A DNA stretch of 64,000 nucleotides. Source: Sulfitobacter sp. DSM 110093. Its GTDB lineage: Bacteria; Pseudomonadota; Alphaproteobacteria; Rhodobacterales; Rhodobacteraceae. Below, one piece after another: positions 17,293 to 26,310 of the stretch. Both the position numbers and the translations under genes were made by a program. The notes under the pieces are model-generated. The model worked only from the letters and a program-made list of their open reading frames with translations, did no database searches and was not told the DNA's origin. The number at the start of each line of letters is the position of its first letter. Position 1 is the stretch's first letter. The stretch is from positions 2,245,001-2,309,000 of the forward strand of contig NZ_CP085167.1 of assembly GCF_022788715.1 (NCBI RefSeq), read 5' to 3'.

Positions 17293-19337
17293 TGCGCCAC
17301 CATCTTAACAGGCGGTTCCATCGCGTTCGGCGCAAGGCCAAAAGTCTCCAACCCCTCCAGCACCCCAGCGGCATGAGAAGCACGCGCATAATACAGCCGC
17401 CCGCCCCCCAAGCGTTCCCGAAGCCCGTCCATCGCATTGCCCACTAGAATGCCCCGGCCAGGCCCGTGTTTTACCGCCTGCAACATATCAAAGTCATTGC
17501 CACTGTCCCCGGCGACAACAACGCGGTCCATTGGCATACCCAGCCGCCGTGCCGCCGCGCAGACAGCGGCCCCCTTGCCCGCCGCCAAGGGCAGCACATC
17601 AATCAGCCGATTATGAGAGGCGACAATCTGCGCTGCCGCACCGCACCGCGCCAAATGCCGTTCCAACCGCCGCGCTGTGCGCATGTCTCCGAAACCGCTG
17701 AGTTTCCAACGGCGCTGCTCAACCCGGGCTTGCCAATTGAATCCGAAGTCCTCCAACGCTCGTTTTACCCGATCGCGTGCCCAACCTGCGTCGAGCTTGC
17801 AGGCAAATCGCGCGTCTAAACAAAGCCGCCCTTGTGCATCGGGCAGATAGACTTCGGTCCCGACCGAGGTGATGAAAACGCGCGGCATCGGCAGGTTCCA
17901 TTCCCGCAAGATACGGCGGGCTTCGGGTAAACTGCGCCCCGTAGCCACAGCAAACACCGGACGGTCCCGGGCAACCCATGTGTTGAACAACGCGGCTGAC
18001 GGCACACAGCCAGTGAGCGTGTTATCGATGTCGCTGGCCAGCATGACCGGTGCAGCGGCAAGGGGCGCTGCGTTGCGAATGTCTTCACAGATCAGTTGCA
18101 CCTCTTGGGCCCATTTAGACCAGTCATAACGCCCGACATTTGCCTGCCCCGCGGCGGATGCATCGGCCCACAGCGCCCGGTCATCCAAAAGCTTTAACAG
18201 CGCCGCCTTAATCGCCTGCGCATCAGATGGAGGCACGCAAATACCGTGACCAAGGTCTGCCACGATATCCGCAGGCCCCCCTTCCTGAGTGGCCACAACC
18301 GGCAAGCCATGAGCCGCCGCTTCCAACATTGTCAGGCCAAAGGGCTCATGCAGAGCAAGGTTCACAAACACCCCACCCGTCTGTCTCGCCGCGTCATAGA
18401 GTGCGGCAACATCAGCCTGCGTGTGCTGCGGCGGCAAGGCCACCTTACCGCGCAAATTCGGGGTCTCCAAAATGTCGCGCAGTTTGCCTAGCTCGGCCCG
18501 CGCCTCGGGGTTGGCCTGCAATGCGTCGCCATGCTGCCCGGCAAGGATCACAAGGTTCGCACGCGCCTGCAAATCGGGGCTGTCTGCATAAACCTGCGCC
18601 AAACGCGCAAGGTTCTTGCGGGCAACAGGCCGTGCCACCGCCAGCAGCATCGGGCGGTCCGGTTCGCATAGCGAACTGGCCAACAATGCGCGCCCGGCCC
18701 CGTTCTGCGCAGGGCGGCGCAGTGACACACCCGGAGGGACGCGGTGCACCCGCGCCTGTGCGTCCGCGCCATATGCCGCGACCTGAACCTCTGCCTCATC
18801 ACGTGACGACAACACAACCGCATCCGCCTCTACCAAGGCACGCCGCTCGGCCTCAATCCGTGCGGCATCCACCGCCGCGCCGGATTTGCTCAGCGCCAGT
18901 GAATGCGGCGTGTAGATCACCGGAATGCCAAACCGTTCACGCGCCGCCAAGGCCAACTGCGCTGCATCCGAGAAATGCGCATGGATCACATCTGGCCGTC
19001 GCGTGGCCTGCGCCAGATCCGCCAAAAACGCCTCAACCAGCGCAGGGATTTCCGCAGCAAGGTTTTCTTTGCTCAGATACCCGCGTTGCGCCGTCCACAG
19101 CCGCCGGATCGACAGGCCGCGGCTGACCTGCTGGTCTGTCTGTGCGTGCACCGCACCAAGGCTTGGCTCATCAAATGCACGCGTTACGATCTGCACCGTA
19201 TCCACATCCCCGCGCGCCGCCTGCGCACGGGCTGCACCCAGAATATACGCGATATGACCGCCGGTATCTTCGGTCACGCCGTAGTTAACAGTCGGAGCTG
19301 TAAGACAGCCCCCCAGTGCGATGTGGCAAATGTACAT
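17289..19337 (-). CDS. Sucrose-phosphate-synthase-like glycosyltransferase fused to HAD phosphatase
   Basis: A 682-residue two-domain protein. Residues 1-420 form a GT4 domain with the SPS-type start (TEDTGGHIAYILGAARA), VARPVARKNL and E331-PFGLTML-E339. Residues 430-670 form a HAD-IIB phosphatase with D436-I-D438-NTLTG, VATGRS, Lys588 and GDSGND (610-615), like sucrose-phosphate phosphatase. Such fusions make a glycoside phosphate and dephosphorylate it in one polypeptide. Sucrose is one candidate product, but donor and acceptor are unproven. AAGGAG precedes the ATG at 19337, so the 43 in-frame codons upstream are excluded. It leads the four-gene operon. Confidence 0.85.
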   Translation of the reverse strand: MYICHIALGGCLTAPTVNYGVTEDTGGHIAYILGAARAQAARGDVDTVQIVTRAFDEPSLGAVHAQTDQQVSRGLSIRRLWTAQRGYLSKENLAAEIPALVEAFLADLAQATRRPDVIHAHFSDAAQLALAARERFGIPVIYTPHSLALSKSGAAVDAARIEAERRALVEADAVVLSSRDEAEVQVAAYGADAQARVHRVPPGVSLRRPAQNGAGRALLASSLCEPDRPMLLAVARPVARKNLARLAQVYADSPDLQARANLVILAGQHGDALQANPEARAELGKLRDILETPNLRGKVALPPQHTQADVAALYDAARQTGGVFVNLALHEPFGLTMLEAAAHGLPVVATQEGGPADIVADLGHGICVPPSDAQAIKAALLKLLDDRALWADASAAGQANVGRYDWSKWAQEVQLICEDIRNAAPLAAAPVMLASDIDNTLTGCVPSAALFNTWVARDRPVFAVATGRSLPEARRILREWNLPMPRVFITSVGTEVYLPDAQGRLCLDARFACKLDAGWARDRVKRALEDFGFNWQARVEQRRWKLSGFGDMRTARRLERHLARCGAAAQIVASHNRLIDVLPLAAGKGAAVCAAARRLGMPMDRVVVAGDSGNDFDMLQAVKHGPGRGILVGNAMDGLRERLGGGRLYYARASHAAGVLEGLETFGLAPNAMEPPVKMVAQ

Positions 19338-19486
19338 GACGGGTCTCCTTATGGGAGGTGAACCCCATTCAGCAGCCCTTCCGTTCCGATAACAAAAGTT
19401 AACACGTGAACCTCTGGAAACGACTTTGTCGTGGTCTAGCTGGCTTTCCATTGTGTCCAATCGCATGCCCCATAACGAGCCACTTG

Positions 19487-20263
19487 ATGACCCTCAAAAC
19501 TCCTCCACGCTATTTGTTTATCGGCGGGCTGCACCGTTCTGGCACGTCGCTGGTGAACCGACTGGCCAATGTGCTGCCCGGTGCGGGCGGCATCACCGGA
19601 TCCGCCGCGCCCGAGAATGAGGGCGTTTACCTGCAAGGCGCCATCGCGCATACGGCGCAAACGGGGCGGCCCATGCATTTTGCGACCAATCCGGCTGAAC
19701 ATCTGACCGAAGATCACCCGCTGAATTCATTGGAAACAAAGACACGTTTGGAGAACGACTGGGCCCCGTGGTTTGCCCCCGACCTGCGCTGGCGGGTTGA
19801 GAAATCACCGGTCAACCTGACCCGTATGCGGTTGCTGCAGCAGCTTTTCCCAATGTCTCAATTCATCATCGTTCTGCGCCACCCAGAAGCGGTCGCGGCC
19901 TCGGTCGCGTCTTGGGTTGATGCCCCCACTGAGCAGTTGATTGACCATTGGATCGCGGCGCAGGCGCAACTGCTTGGCGACCTGCCATATCTGCACGCTG
20001 TGATGGTACTGCGGTACGAAGATGTCGTTGCCGATACACCCAAGGCGCTTCGCCGGATCGCGGCCTTTCTGGACCTGCCAGAAACTTCACTGCCCGAACT
20101 GATCTCGGACGGCAATCAGCAGTATCAAGGCGCGTTGCAGATGAACCCCGGACAGGCCGAAAAGGCCGCGAGCTGGGGATATCGGCCCGGGCTCGCTGTC
20201 GGGACGTTTCGCGGAATGATCCAGCACCCCCTGCGGGCTATCCGCGAAAATGCCGCGTCCTAG
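19487..20263 (+). CDS. PAPS-dependent sulfotransferase family protein
   Basis: A 258-residue protein. The 5'-phosphosulfate-binding loop is FIGGLHRSGTSLVNRLAN near residues 10-27, and the 3'-phosphate-binding motif is FIIVLRHPEAVAASVASW (about 126-143). It transfers sulfate from PAPS to a hydroxyl or amino acceptor, possibly a glycan or glycolipid. It is divergent from the SPS-fusion/GT operon with a 150-bp shared promoter region, so the acceptor could be that operon's product; this is inference. The ATG at 19487 matches the fold start; a GTG at 19406 would add 27 residues. The ribosome-binding site is weak. Confidence 0.85.
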   Translation: MTLKTPPRYLFIGGLHRSGTSLVNRLANVLPGAGGITGSAAPENEGVYLQGAIAHTAQTGRPMHFATNPAEHLTEDHPLNSLETKTRLENDWAPWFAPDLRWRVEKSPVNLTRMRLLQQLFPMSQFIIVLRHPEAVAASVASWVDAPTEQLIDHWIAAQAQLLGDLPYLHAVMVLRYEDVVADTPKALRRIAAFLDLPETSLPELISDGNQQYQGALQMNPGQAEKAASWGYRPGLAVGTFRGMIQHPLRAIRENAAS

Positions 20264-20269
20264 ATTGCC

Positions 20270-21274
20270 TTATTCCTTACCGAAAACCCCAGTAAGCGCC
20301 CGTTTGACGATGCCCCGCACACCGGGCCGTTTTTCCCGCACAAAGGGCAACGGACGGCAGACTTCGATCGCCGCGACCCCCACCCGTGCAGTCAGCGCGC
20401 CATTTACCAGCCCCTCGCCAAAACGGCGGCTCAGTTTGGCAACGATAGACCCCCCCAGAAGCGGCTCGATCAGGTCATCACCCACCGCCACGGCTCCCGT
20501 CGCCACCAGATGCGACAGCACAGCACGGGTCAGCCGCCATGAACCAAAAAACCCCGAGCGCCCGCCGTAAATCTCGGCAATTCGTCGGATCATCCGCAGG
20601 TTGCTGCTGAGCGCTGCGGCGACATCCGCCAGCGCCAGCGGAACCAACGCCGTGACGGCTGCGACCTGCCGGGCGGCGGCCTCAACCTCGCCGGTGGCGG
20701 CGCGATCTAGCGGGGCCAGAACCTCGCTCTCGGCCAGACCCAGCAACGCTTCTGCATCGAATTGATCGCCCCGCAGTTCGGTCAGCCGGTCGCGGCCCCA
20801 GCGGGTGTCTTCACGGTGTTTGTAAAGCGTTTCCAGCCGATCCGTCACGCTGCGTGCGGCCGCCAAATCCCCCTGTGCCAGCGCCTCGCCCGCGTCATGG
20901 CGCAGCCCGTCCAGCCGCGCGAGCCGCCCAAAGGCCGCCATTTCGCGCAACGACAGTAACAGCAAGACCAGCAAGAACGCCCCGATCAGCAGCGTCATCG
21001 CCCAGCCCAGAAGCGGATAGCGCGCCATCAGGTCGGTCACGAAGGTCCAAGCCGCAATTGACACCAGCGCCGTCACCAGCGCCCCGGCCAGCGCCCAGAA
21101 CATCCGCACCAGCCGCGAGGGTTTGCGCGCGGCGAGCTGTGCGGCGATCTGCATCGCTTGGCCCTTTGGCGGCGGCGCTTCCACGTCCAACTCAGGCACA
21201 GCAGGCGCGTCGGCAACCGAAGGCTGGGGCTTGGCGTCTTCTTCTAGGTCGAACAGGATCGGTCCGCGGGCCAT
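20270..21274 (-). CDS. YcjF/TIGR01620-family membrane protein
   Basis: A 334-residue protein with a proline-rich N-terminal 40 residues and two membrane helices (about 60-80 and 88-112). A helical C-terminal DUF697-like domain follows, with the conserved stretch EIYGGRSGFFGSWRLTRAVL near residues 240-260. YcjF is linked with YcjX in many proteobacteria, but the molecular role is not established; envelope stress is often suggested. It is the third gene of ycjX-GNAT-ycjF, and its ATG overlaps the GNAT stop by one base. Distal terminator features are not obvious. Confidence 0.82.
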   Translation of the reverse strand: MARGPILFDLEEDAKPQPSVADAPAVPELDVEAPPPKGQAMQIAAQLAARKPSRLVRMFWALAGALVTALVSIAAWTFVTDLMARYPLLGWAMTLLIGAFLLVLLLLSLREMAAFGRLARLDGLRHDAGEALAQGDLAAARSVTDRLETLYKHREDTRWGRDRLTELRGDQFDAEALLGLAESEVLAPLDRAATGEVEAAARQVAAVTALVPLALADVAAALSSNLRMIRRIAEIYGGRSGFFGSWRLTRAVLSHLVATGAVAVGDDLIEPLLGGSIVAKLSRRFGEGLVNGALTARVGVAAIEVCRPLPFVREKRPGVRGIVKRALTGVFGKE

Positions 21275-21738
21275 CAGGCGGCCTCCCTCTGCCAGTGCAA
21301 TGTCAAATCGGGCAACCCTTCGTCATTGGCGCTGCCATCGCCGCGCGCGGTTTCGGCAAAACCATGTTGGCGGTAAAACGCGATGGCCCGCGCGTTGGCC
21401 TGAAATGTCCAGCATATCAGAGTCTTATGGCGCGATTTTAACGCGATCAATAGGGCCGAGCCGATGCCTTGCCCCCGCGCCGCATGGGACACATAGAGCG
21501 CGTCCAACTCGCCCCCCTCACAGGCGGCAAAACCAGCAATCCGGCCTGACTGCTCGGCCACGGTGACCCAGCCCCGCGCGATCATGGCATCTGCATGGGC
21601 GATGTCCTCAGCCGCTGTATGAATGCGCGGCAACCAATGAGTATCGCGGGCAAAATCACTCATGATGCCGCCCACCGCGCCTGCGTCCAAGGGCTGCGCG
21701 GGACGCAGAGTGGCGGGGCGGGTCAGGACCGCGCTCAT
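21274..21738 (-). CDS. GNAT-family N-acetyltransferase
   Basis: A 154-residue single-domain GNAT protein. Motif A, the acetyl-CoA pyrophosphate loop, is AARGQGIGSALL (about residues 89-100), and a C-terminal ARAIAFYRQHGF follows (about 112-123). It presumably acetylates an amine on a small molecule or protein; the substrate is unknown. Its ATG overlaps the stop of ycjX by four bases and its stop overlaps the ycjF start by one base. An acetyltransferase placed between two membrane-linked partners suggests coordinated expression. Confidence 0.85.
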   Translation of the reverse strand: MSAVLTRPATLRPAQPLDAGAVGGIMSDFARDTHWLPRIHTAAEDIAHADAMIARGWVTVAEQSGRIAGFAACEGGELDALYVSHAARGQGIGSALLIALKSRHKTLICWTFQANARAIAFYRQHGFAETARGDGSANDEGLPDLTLHWQREAA

Positions 21739-23162
21739 AGCCGATCCCCGATCAGAAACTCCGCCGCGCGGTCCAGCCGGATATGCGGTGGCCCGTCCCC
21801 GGGGCGCAGGTCCAACACCGCCGGCGCAAAACGCATGATCTGGTAATCCGCCCCCAGCCATTCCTGCGCGCCCTGCCGTGCGGGGGTCAGTAAATGTGCT
21901 GGGTCTTCGGGCAGTTCACCGGGGTAAAAAGCCGCCTGCCGCCCGCGCGTTTCATCATCGTTCAGCAGCGTTCCGCGCACCACGTCAAGTTGCTCTCCGC
22001 CATGGGTCATCACGTCTTCGGTCGTGGCCCGCAGGCTGGCGATGGCCATCGCCCGCGTGCCCGCGCCTGCGTATTGCGCCCGGTCCCGCGCCTCGCGGAT
22101 CAGCGCTTGCATTATACCGCTCAGTCGGGGGTGCTGGCTGTGATGCAGATGATCGGCTTTGGTCGCGGCAAAGAGGATTTTCTCAACCCGTTTGCCGCGC
22201 AGCAGGCTGGTCAGGAAGTTATTCGTCCCCGGCCTGAACGCGCCCAGAATATCGGCCATCGCGCCACGCAGGTCTTCGACCGCGCGCGGCCCTTGATGGA
22301 TCGCGCCAAGCGCGTCGACCAGCACCACCTGCCGATCAATCCGAGAAAAGTGGTCGCGGAAGAAGGGCTGCACCACCTGTTTCTTGTAAGCCTCGAACCG
22401 CCGCGCCATTTCGCGGATCAACGACTTACGCGGCGCCCCGTCGGAGCCGGGCAGCGGTGCAAAGGTCAACACCGGTGAGCCTGCAAGGTCACCGGGCAGC
22501 AGGAAGCGCCCCGGCGTGCAGTCGGAATAGCCATTGGCGCGAGCGGTTTGTAGGTAGTCGGCAAAGCTGTCGGCAAGCCTGCGGGCCGTGGTCTCTTCCA
22601 GTTCGGCATGGGGGTCGATCAGCTCGGCCAGCGCGCGGTAGCCCGCCGCTTCCTCACGCGAGGCGATGCGTTCAATCACCTGCGCCGACCATTCGGCGTA
22701 GGTGACATCCATCAGCGCCAGATCCAGCAGCCATTCACCGGGGTAATCCACGATATCGAGGTGCAAAGTGCGCGGCCCTTGCAGACCTGCCAGCAAGCCA
22801 TTCGGCCGCACCTTAAGCGACAACCGTAACTCGGAAATCGCCCGCGTGCTTTCAGGCCAATGTGGCGTCTTGCCGGTCAGCGCGGCGAGGTGGTTTTCAT
22901 AGTCAAAACGCGGCACCGTATCATCGGGCTGAGGCTGCAAGAACGCCGCCTCGATCCGCCCCTCAGAAGCCGCCAACAGCCCCGGCATCCGCCCCCGGTC
23001 CAGCAGGTTCGCCACCAGCGACGTGATGAAAACCGTCTTGCCCGACCGCGCAAGACCCGTGACGCCGAGCCGGATCACCGGCTCAAAAAACGTCTCTCCC
23101 ACCGTGTCGGTGACAGTCTCAAACTGCCGCCAAATGCCGTCGGCAATGCCTGTGATACCCAA
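21735..23162 (-). CDS. YcjX-family P-loop protein
   Basis: A 475-residue DUF463 GTPase-like protein. The Walker A loop is GVTGLARSGKTVFITSL (about residues 33-49), and a Walker B-like LVDALGAIHQGP lies near 275. YcjX proteins occur with YcjF and bind nucleotides; their cellular role is uncertain, although a stress link is known in enterobacteria. It is the first gene of a tightly overlapping operon with the GNAT and YcjF genes. It is divergent from truA with an 89-bp gap. Confidence 0.85.
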   Translation of the reverse strand: MGITGIADGIWRQFETVTDTVGETFFEPVIRLGVTGLARSGKTVFITSLVANLLDRGRMPGLLAASEGRIEAAFLQPQPDDTVPRFDYENHLAALTGKTPHWPESTRAISELRLSLKVRPNGLLAGLQGPRTLHLDIVDYPGEWLLDLALMDVTYAEWSAQVIERIASREEAAGYRALAELIDPHAELEETTARRLADSFADYLQTARANGYSDCTPGRFLLPGDLAGSPVLTFAPLPGSDGAPRKSLIREMARRFEAYKKQVVQPFFRDHFSRIDRQVVLVDALGAIHQGPRAVEDLRGAMADILGAFRPGTNNFLTSLLRGKRVEKILFAATKADHLHHSQHPRLSGIMQALIREARDRAQYAGAGTRAMAIASLRATTEDVMTHGGEQLDVVRGTLLNDDETRGRQAAFYPGELPEDPAHLLTPARQGAQEWLGADYQIMRFAPAVLDLRPGDGPPHIRLDRAAEFLIGDRL

Positions 23163-23251
23163 AGCTGCGCCCGTCCCTTTGTCTTTGGCGTTAACATAGG
23201 GTCGGCATGCGGGGATTGCCAGAAGCGCCCGCCCGCGCTAAAGCCCCGTCC

Positions 23252-24025
23252 ATGCCCAGATATGCTCTGAAAATCGAATACCACGGCGCGCCTTTCAAAG
23301 GTTGGCAGCGTCAAGTTGACCTTCCAACTGTGCAGGGGGCGATCGAAGCAGCGCTCGCGCGGTTAGAGCCCGGCGACCATACGATCGCCGCCGCTGGTCG
23401 AACGGATACCGGGGTGCATGGTTTAGCGCAGGTGGCACACTGTAATATGGCACGCGAGTGGTCGCCTTTCCGCTTGGGGGAGGCGTTGAATTACCACCTC
23501 AAACCCCAACCCGTTGCGATCACTGATTGCGCATTGGCGCCGCCTGATTTCCACGCGCGTTTCTCGGCGTTGGAGCGGCGTTACCATTTCCGCATCCTCA
23601 GCCGTCGCGCCCCTGCGGTGCATCAAGCGGGGCTGGTCTGGCAGATCAAACATCCGCTGGATGTAGCGGCGATGCAGGAGGCCGCGGACCTGTTGGTGGG
23701 CAAACATGATTTCACCACCTTCCGCTCAACAATTTGTCAGGCGCAAAGCCCGGTTAAGACTTTGGGTCGGCTTGACGTTTGCGAGGTCGAAACCGAAGGC
23801 GGGACGGAATATCATTTCGATGTGCGTGCGCAGTCATTCCTGCACAATCAGGTGCGCAGCTTTGTCGGCTCGCTTGAGCGCGTCGGCGCCGGATCATGGA
23901 GCGTGGCGGACATGGGTGCAGCGCTTGCCGCACGAGACCGAGCCGCCTGCGGTCCGGTGTGCCCGCCGCAGGGGTTGTATTTGGCGCATGTCAGCTATCC
24001 GGTGCCCCCCTTCGCGCAAGCCTAA
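23252..24025 (+). CDS. truA: tRNA pseudouridine(38-40) synthase
   Basis: A 257-residue TruA. It starts [20 protein letters not shown] and has the catalytic aspartate in [11 protein letters not shown] (about residues 46-56). It also has the conserved [14 protein letters not shown] and [11 protein letters not shown] further on. It converts uridines 38-40 in the anticodon arm of many tRNAs to pseudouridine. The in-frame region upstream adds 15 arginine/proline-rich residues that are not part of the family, so I use the ATG at 23252. It is monocistronic, divergent from ycjX. Confidence 0.94.
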   Translation: MPRYALKIEYHGAPFKGWQRQVDLPTVQGAIEAALARLEPGDHTIAAAGRTDTGVHGLAQVAHCNMAREWSPFRLGEALNYHLKPQPVAITDCALAPPDFHARFSALERRYHFRILSRRAPAVHQAGLVWQIKHPLDVAAMQEAADLLVGKHDFTTFRSTICQAQSPVKTLGRLDVCEVETEGGTEYHFDVRAQSFLHNQVRSFVGSLERVGAGSWSVADMGAALAARDRAACGPVCPPQGLYLAHVSYPVPPFAQA

Positions 24026-24091
24026 CGCAGAGCAGCGCCTGCCTATGAGGTGGCACCGGCCCTGCGGCAAGAACCGCGCCGAAAGCGGTCT

Positions 24092-25498
24092 TTAGGGCAG
24101 TGGATTCCACGTCCCGTGGAACTTGCCCTCTTCGCCGTGGCGTTCAAACCCATGTGCGCCAAAGAAATCCCGCTGCGCTTGGATCATATTCGCCGTTCCA
24201 CGCGCCCGGCGCATAGTGTCATACCACGCCAGCGCCGCCGACAGTGCGGGCAAAGCAACCCCCAAAAGCGCCCCTGCCGCCACCACACGGCGTAGCGCCG
24301 GAACGCTCTCTTCCAGCCGCTTGCGCATGGCGGGCGCAAGGATCAGATGCCCGCCGGGCAATTCACCGCGAAACGCATCGGCAAATTCGTCCAGCAGCGC
24401 CGAGCGGATAATACAACCCGCGCGCCAAATCTCGGAAATGCGCGCCATATCGAGCGACCATTCAAACTCCTCTGACGCGGCGCTGAGGATCCGAAAGCCC
24501 TGCGCGTGGCCGATGATCCGCCCTGCCAACAAGGCTTGTTCCAGATCACCCGGCTCGGGCAGCGGCGCGTCCTGAACGCCTTCGGGCAAGAGCGGCTCTG
24601 CCATCTCTCGCACTGCCTTCTCGCTCGACCAACCCCGCGCACCGACAGCGGCCTCGATGGTATTGGCCGACTGCCCCATCTTTAGCGCTTCGATCAGCGT
24701 CCAGCGCCCGGTTCCCTTTTGCCCCGCTTGATCGCGAATCACATCGACCATCGGCGTGCCGGTCTGCGTGTCGACAGACAACAGCGCTGCGGCAGAAACT
24801 TCGATGAGATAGGAACTCAGCGGCCCCTTCTGCCAGTCATCAAAGAGATTGCCGATCTCTACCGCGCCCTGTCCGCCCGCGTCGCGCAGCAGGCCGTAAA
24901 CCTCGGCAATCATCTGCATGTCGGCGTATTCAACGCCGTTGTGCACCGTCTTAACGAAATGCCCGGCCCCATCCGGCCCCAGATGCGCCACGCAGGGCGT
25001 CCCTTCGAAATCCGCCGCGATGGCCTCTGCCATGGGTTGGAACTGCTCCCAAGAATGATCGCTGCCGCCTACCATCATCGACGGGCCATTGCGCGCGCCA
25101 GCTTCACCGCCCGAGACGCCCATGCCAACGAAATGCAACCCCGTGCCCTCCAACTCGGCGCTGCGGCGGCGTGTGTCGTGGAAATCGGCATTGCCGCCAT
25201 CAATCAGCGTATCGCCCTCATCAAGCATCGGTTTGATCGCTGCGATCATGGCATCAACCGGCGCGCCAGAGGGGATCATGAACAGGATGCTGCGCGGGCG
25301 GGCAATCGCGGCGACGAACGCCTCGAGGCTGTCTGCCCCGGTCAGACGTTCGGCCAGTGGCCCTGCTTCGGCCAGAAACGGTGCGATCCATTCCGCCTCT
25401 CTATTGCTGACGGCCACGGTAAATCCGCTGTCGGCCAGATTAAGCGCCAACGCCGACCCCATGGTGCCCAGACCATAAACCCCAATATCGGCGCCCAT
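24092..25498 (-). CDS. gnd: 6-phosphogluconate dehydrogenase, decarboxylating
   Basis: A 468-residue enzyme of the oxidative pentose phosphate pathway that turns 6-phosphogluconate into ribulose 5-phosphate, CO2 and NAD(P)H. The dinucleotide fold is VYGLGTMGSALALNLADSG (from residue 7), DGGNADFHDT and GMGVSGGEAGARNGPSMM bind substrate, and the catalytic lysine is in HFVKTVHNGVEYADM. The full-length dimeric type ends ...KFHGTWNPL. I start at 25498, where GGGAGG lies eight bases upstream; an in-frame ATG at 25540 would add 14 residues. It is divergent from the Nudix gene. Confidence 0.93.
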   Translation of the reverse strand: MGADIGVYGLGTMGSALALNLADSGFTVAVSNREAEWIAPFLAEAGPLAERLTGADSLEAFVAAIARPRSILFMIPSGAPVDAMIAAIKPMLDEGDTLIDGGNADFHDTRRRSAELEGTGLHFVGMGVSGGEAGARNGPSMMVGGSDHSWEQFQPMAEAIAADFEGTPCVAHLGPDGAGHFVKTVHNGVEYADMQMIAEVYGLLRDAGGQGAVEIGNLFDDWQKGPLSSYLIEVSAAALLSVDTQTGTPMVDVIRDQAGQKGTGRWTLIEALKMGQSANTIEAAVGARGWSSEKAVREMAEPLLPEGVQDAPLPEPGDLEQALLAGRIIGHAQGFRILSAASEEFEWSLDMARISEIWRAGCIIRSALLDEFADAFRGELPGGHLILAPAMRKRLEESVPALRRVVAAGALLGVALPALSAALAWYDTMRRARGTANMIQAQRDFFGAHGFERHGEEGKFHGTWNPLP

Positions 25499-25632
25499 GC
25501 CATCTGCCGCGCCTCCCATTGCCTGCGTGCCAGTTGCCATATCGTTGATGCCTCACCTTTAGCCGGTCACACTGTTTGCACCTCAATCCGAAGCGCTGCA
25601 GTTTGATTTGCGTTTAACAAGACTATATAACG

Positions 25633-25641
25633 TGTGGATAA
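25633..25641 (-). promoter_or_regulatory. Perfect DnaA-box sequence
   Basis: TGTGGATAA on the plus strand is the complement of the consensus DnaA box TTATCCACA. It lies 35 bases before the Nudix ATG at 25676, in the gnd-Nudix divergent spacer. Only one copy is visible, so it is not evidence of an origin. Confidence 0.35.
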
Positions 25642-25675
25642 CAAGAAAAACACCCGACCGAGGCATAGTTCTGTA

Positions 25676-26137
25676 ATGACACAAGTATTTAGACGCGCAT
25701 GGGAGGATATGGTCCTTCCTATTTTCAAACGCCCCCGCCGGGTGCAAGTTGCCGCCCTTTGCTATCGCGACACAGAGGCGGGCAAAAAGGTGCTACTGAT
25801 TACCAGCCGCGACACAGGCCGTTGGATCCTGCCCAAGGGCTGGCCGATTGACGGGCTAGACGGCGCCGGTGCCGCGCTGCAAGAAGCGTGGGAAGAGGCC
25901 GGCGTAACCGAGGCGGATATCGAATCCGATCCGATGGGCATTTTTGAGTATGACAAAGGCTTGGGCGAAGGGCTAACCGTGCCCGTGACCACACAGGTCT
26001 ATTTGACCCGCGTCCGTGACCTGAGCGAGGAATACCCAGAAGCGGGCATGCGCAAACGCGCGTGGTTCACCCCTCAAGAGGCCGCCGAGTTGGTGGATGA
26101 GCCTGATCTCAAAGCGATATTGACCGCTTTTCACTAA
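25676..26137 (+). CDS. Nudix hydrolase (diphosphoinositol-phosphatase-like)
   Basis: A 153-residue Nudix-fold protein. The Nudix box spans GWPIDGLDGAGAALQEAWEE-AGV. It keeps the metal-binding Glu16, Glu19 and Glu20 of the motif, but motif position 7 is Leu instead of Glu and position 15 is Gln instead of Arg. The overall arrangement (VQVAALCYR, RWILPKGWP, then RAWFTPQEA) resembles DIPP-like Nudix enzymes. The substrate is unknown. The ATG at 25676 is the likely start; a GTG at 25634 also opens the frame and overlaps a DnaA-box sequence. Confidence 0.85.
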   Translation: MTQVFRRAWEDMVLPIFKRPRRVQVAALCYRDTEAGKKVLLITSRDTGRWILPKGWPIDGLDGAGAALQEAWEEAGVTEADIESDPMGIFEYDKGLGEGLTVPVTTQVYLTRVRDLSEEYPEAGMRKRAWFTPQEAAELVDEPDLKAILTAFH

Positions 26138-26158
26138 GCAGCAGCAAAATCACGTAAG

Positions 26159-26180
26159 GTGCCGGGCCGTTGCCCGGCAC
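26159..26180. terminator. GC-rich hairpin downstream of the Nudix gene
   Basis: GTGCCGGGC (26159-26167) and GCCCGGCAC (26172-26180) form a perfect 9-bp stem around CGTT, 22 bases past the stop codon. No T-run follows, so intrinsic termination is uncertain. Confidence 0.45.
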
Positions 26181-26310
26181 GCCTACACCCCGGCCTTGCC
26201 CAACTCTCCTTCCGCAACATGTTACAATTTTGTGACAGCGTGACTTGCACCCTAAGCGGCCTTATGTCACCTGCCGCTGAACTTTAGGATCCTTGGGAGA
26301 TCATCTAAGA

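Noticed and set aside
25633..25641. Chromosomal origin of replication
   Set aside because: Only one DnaA box is visible and there is no AT-rich unwinding element with box cluster or dnaA/parAB/hemE context.
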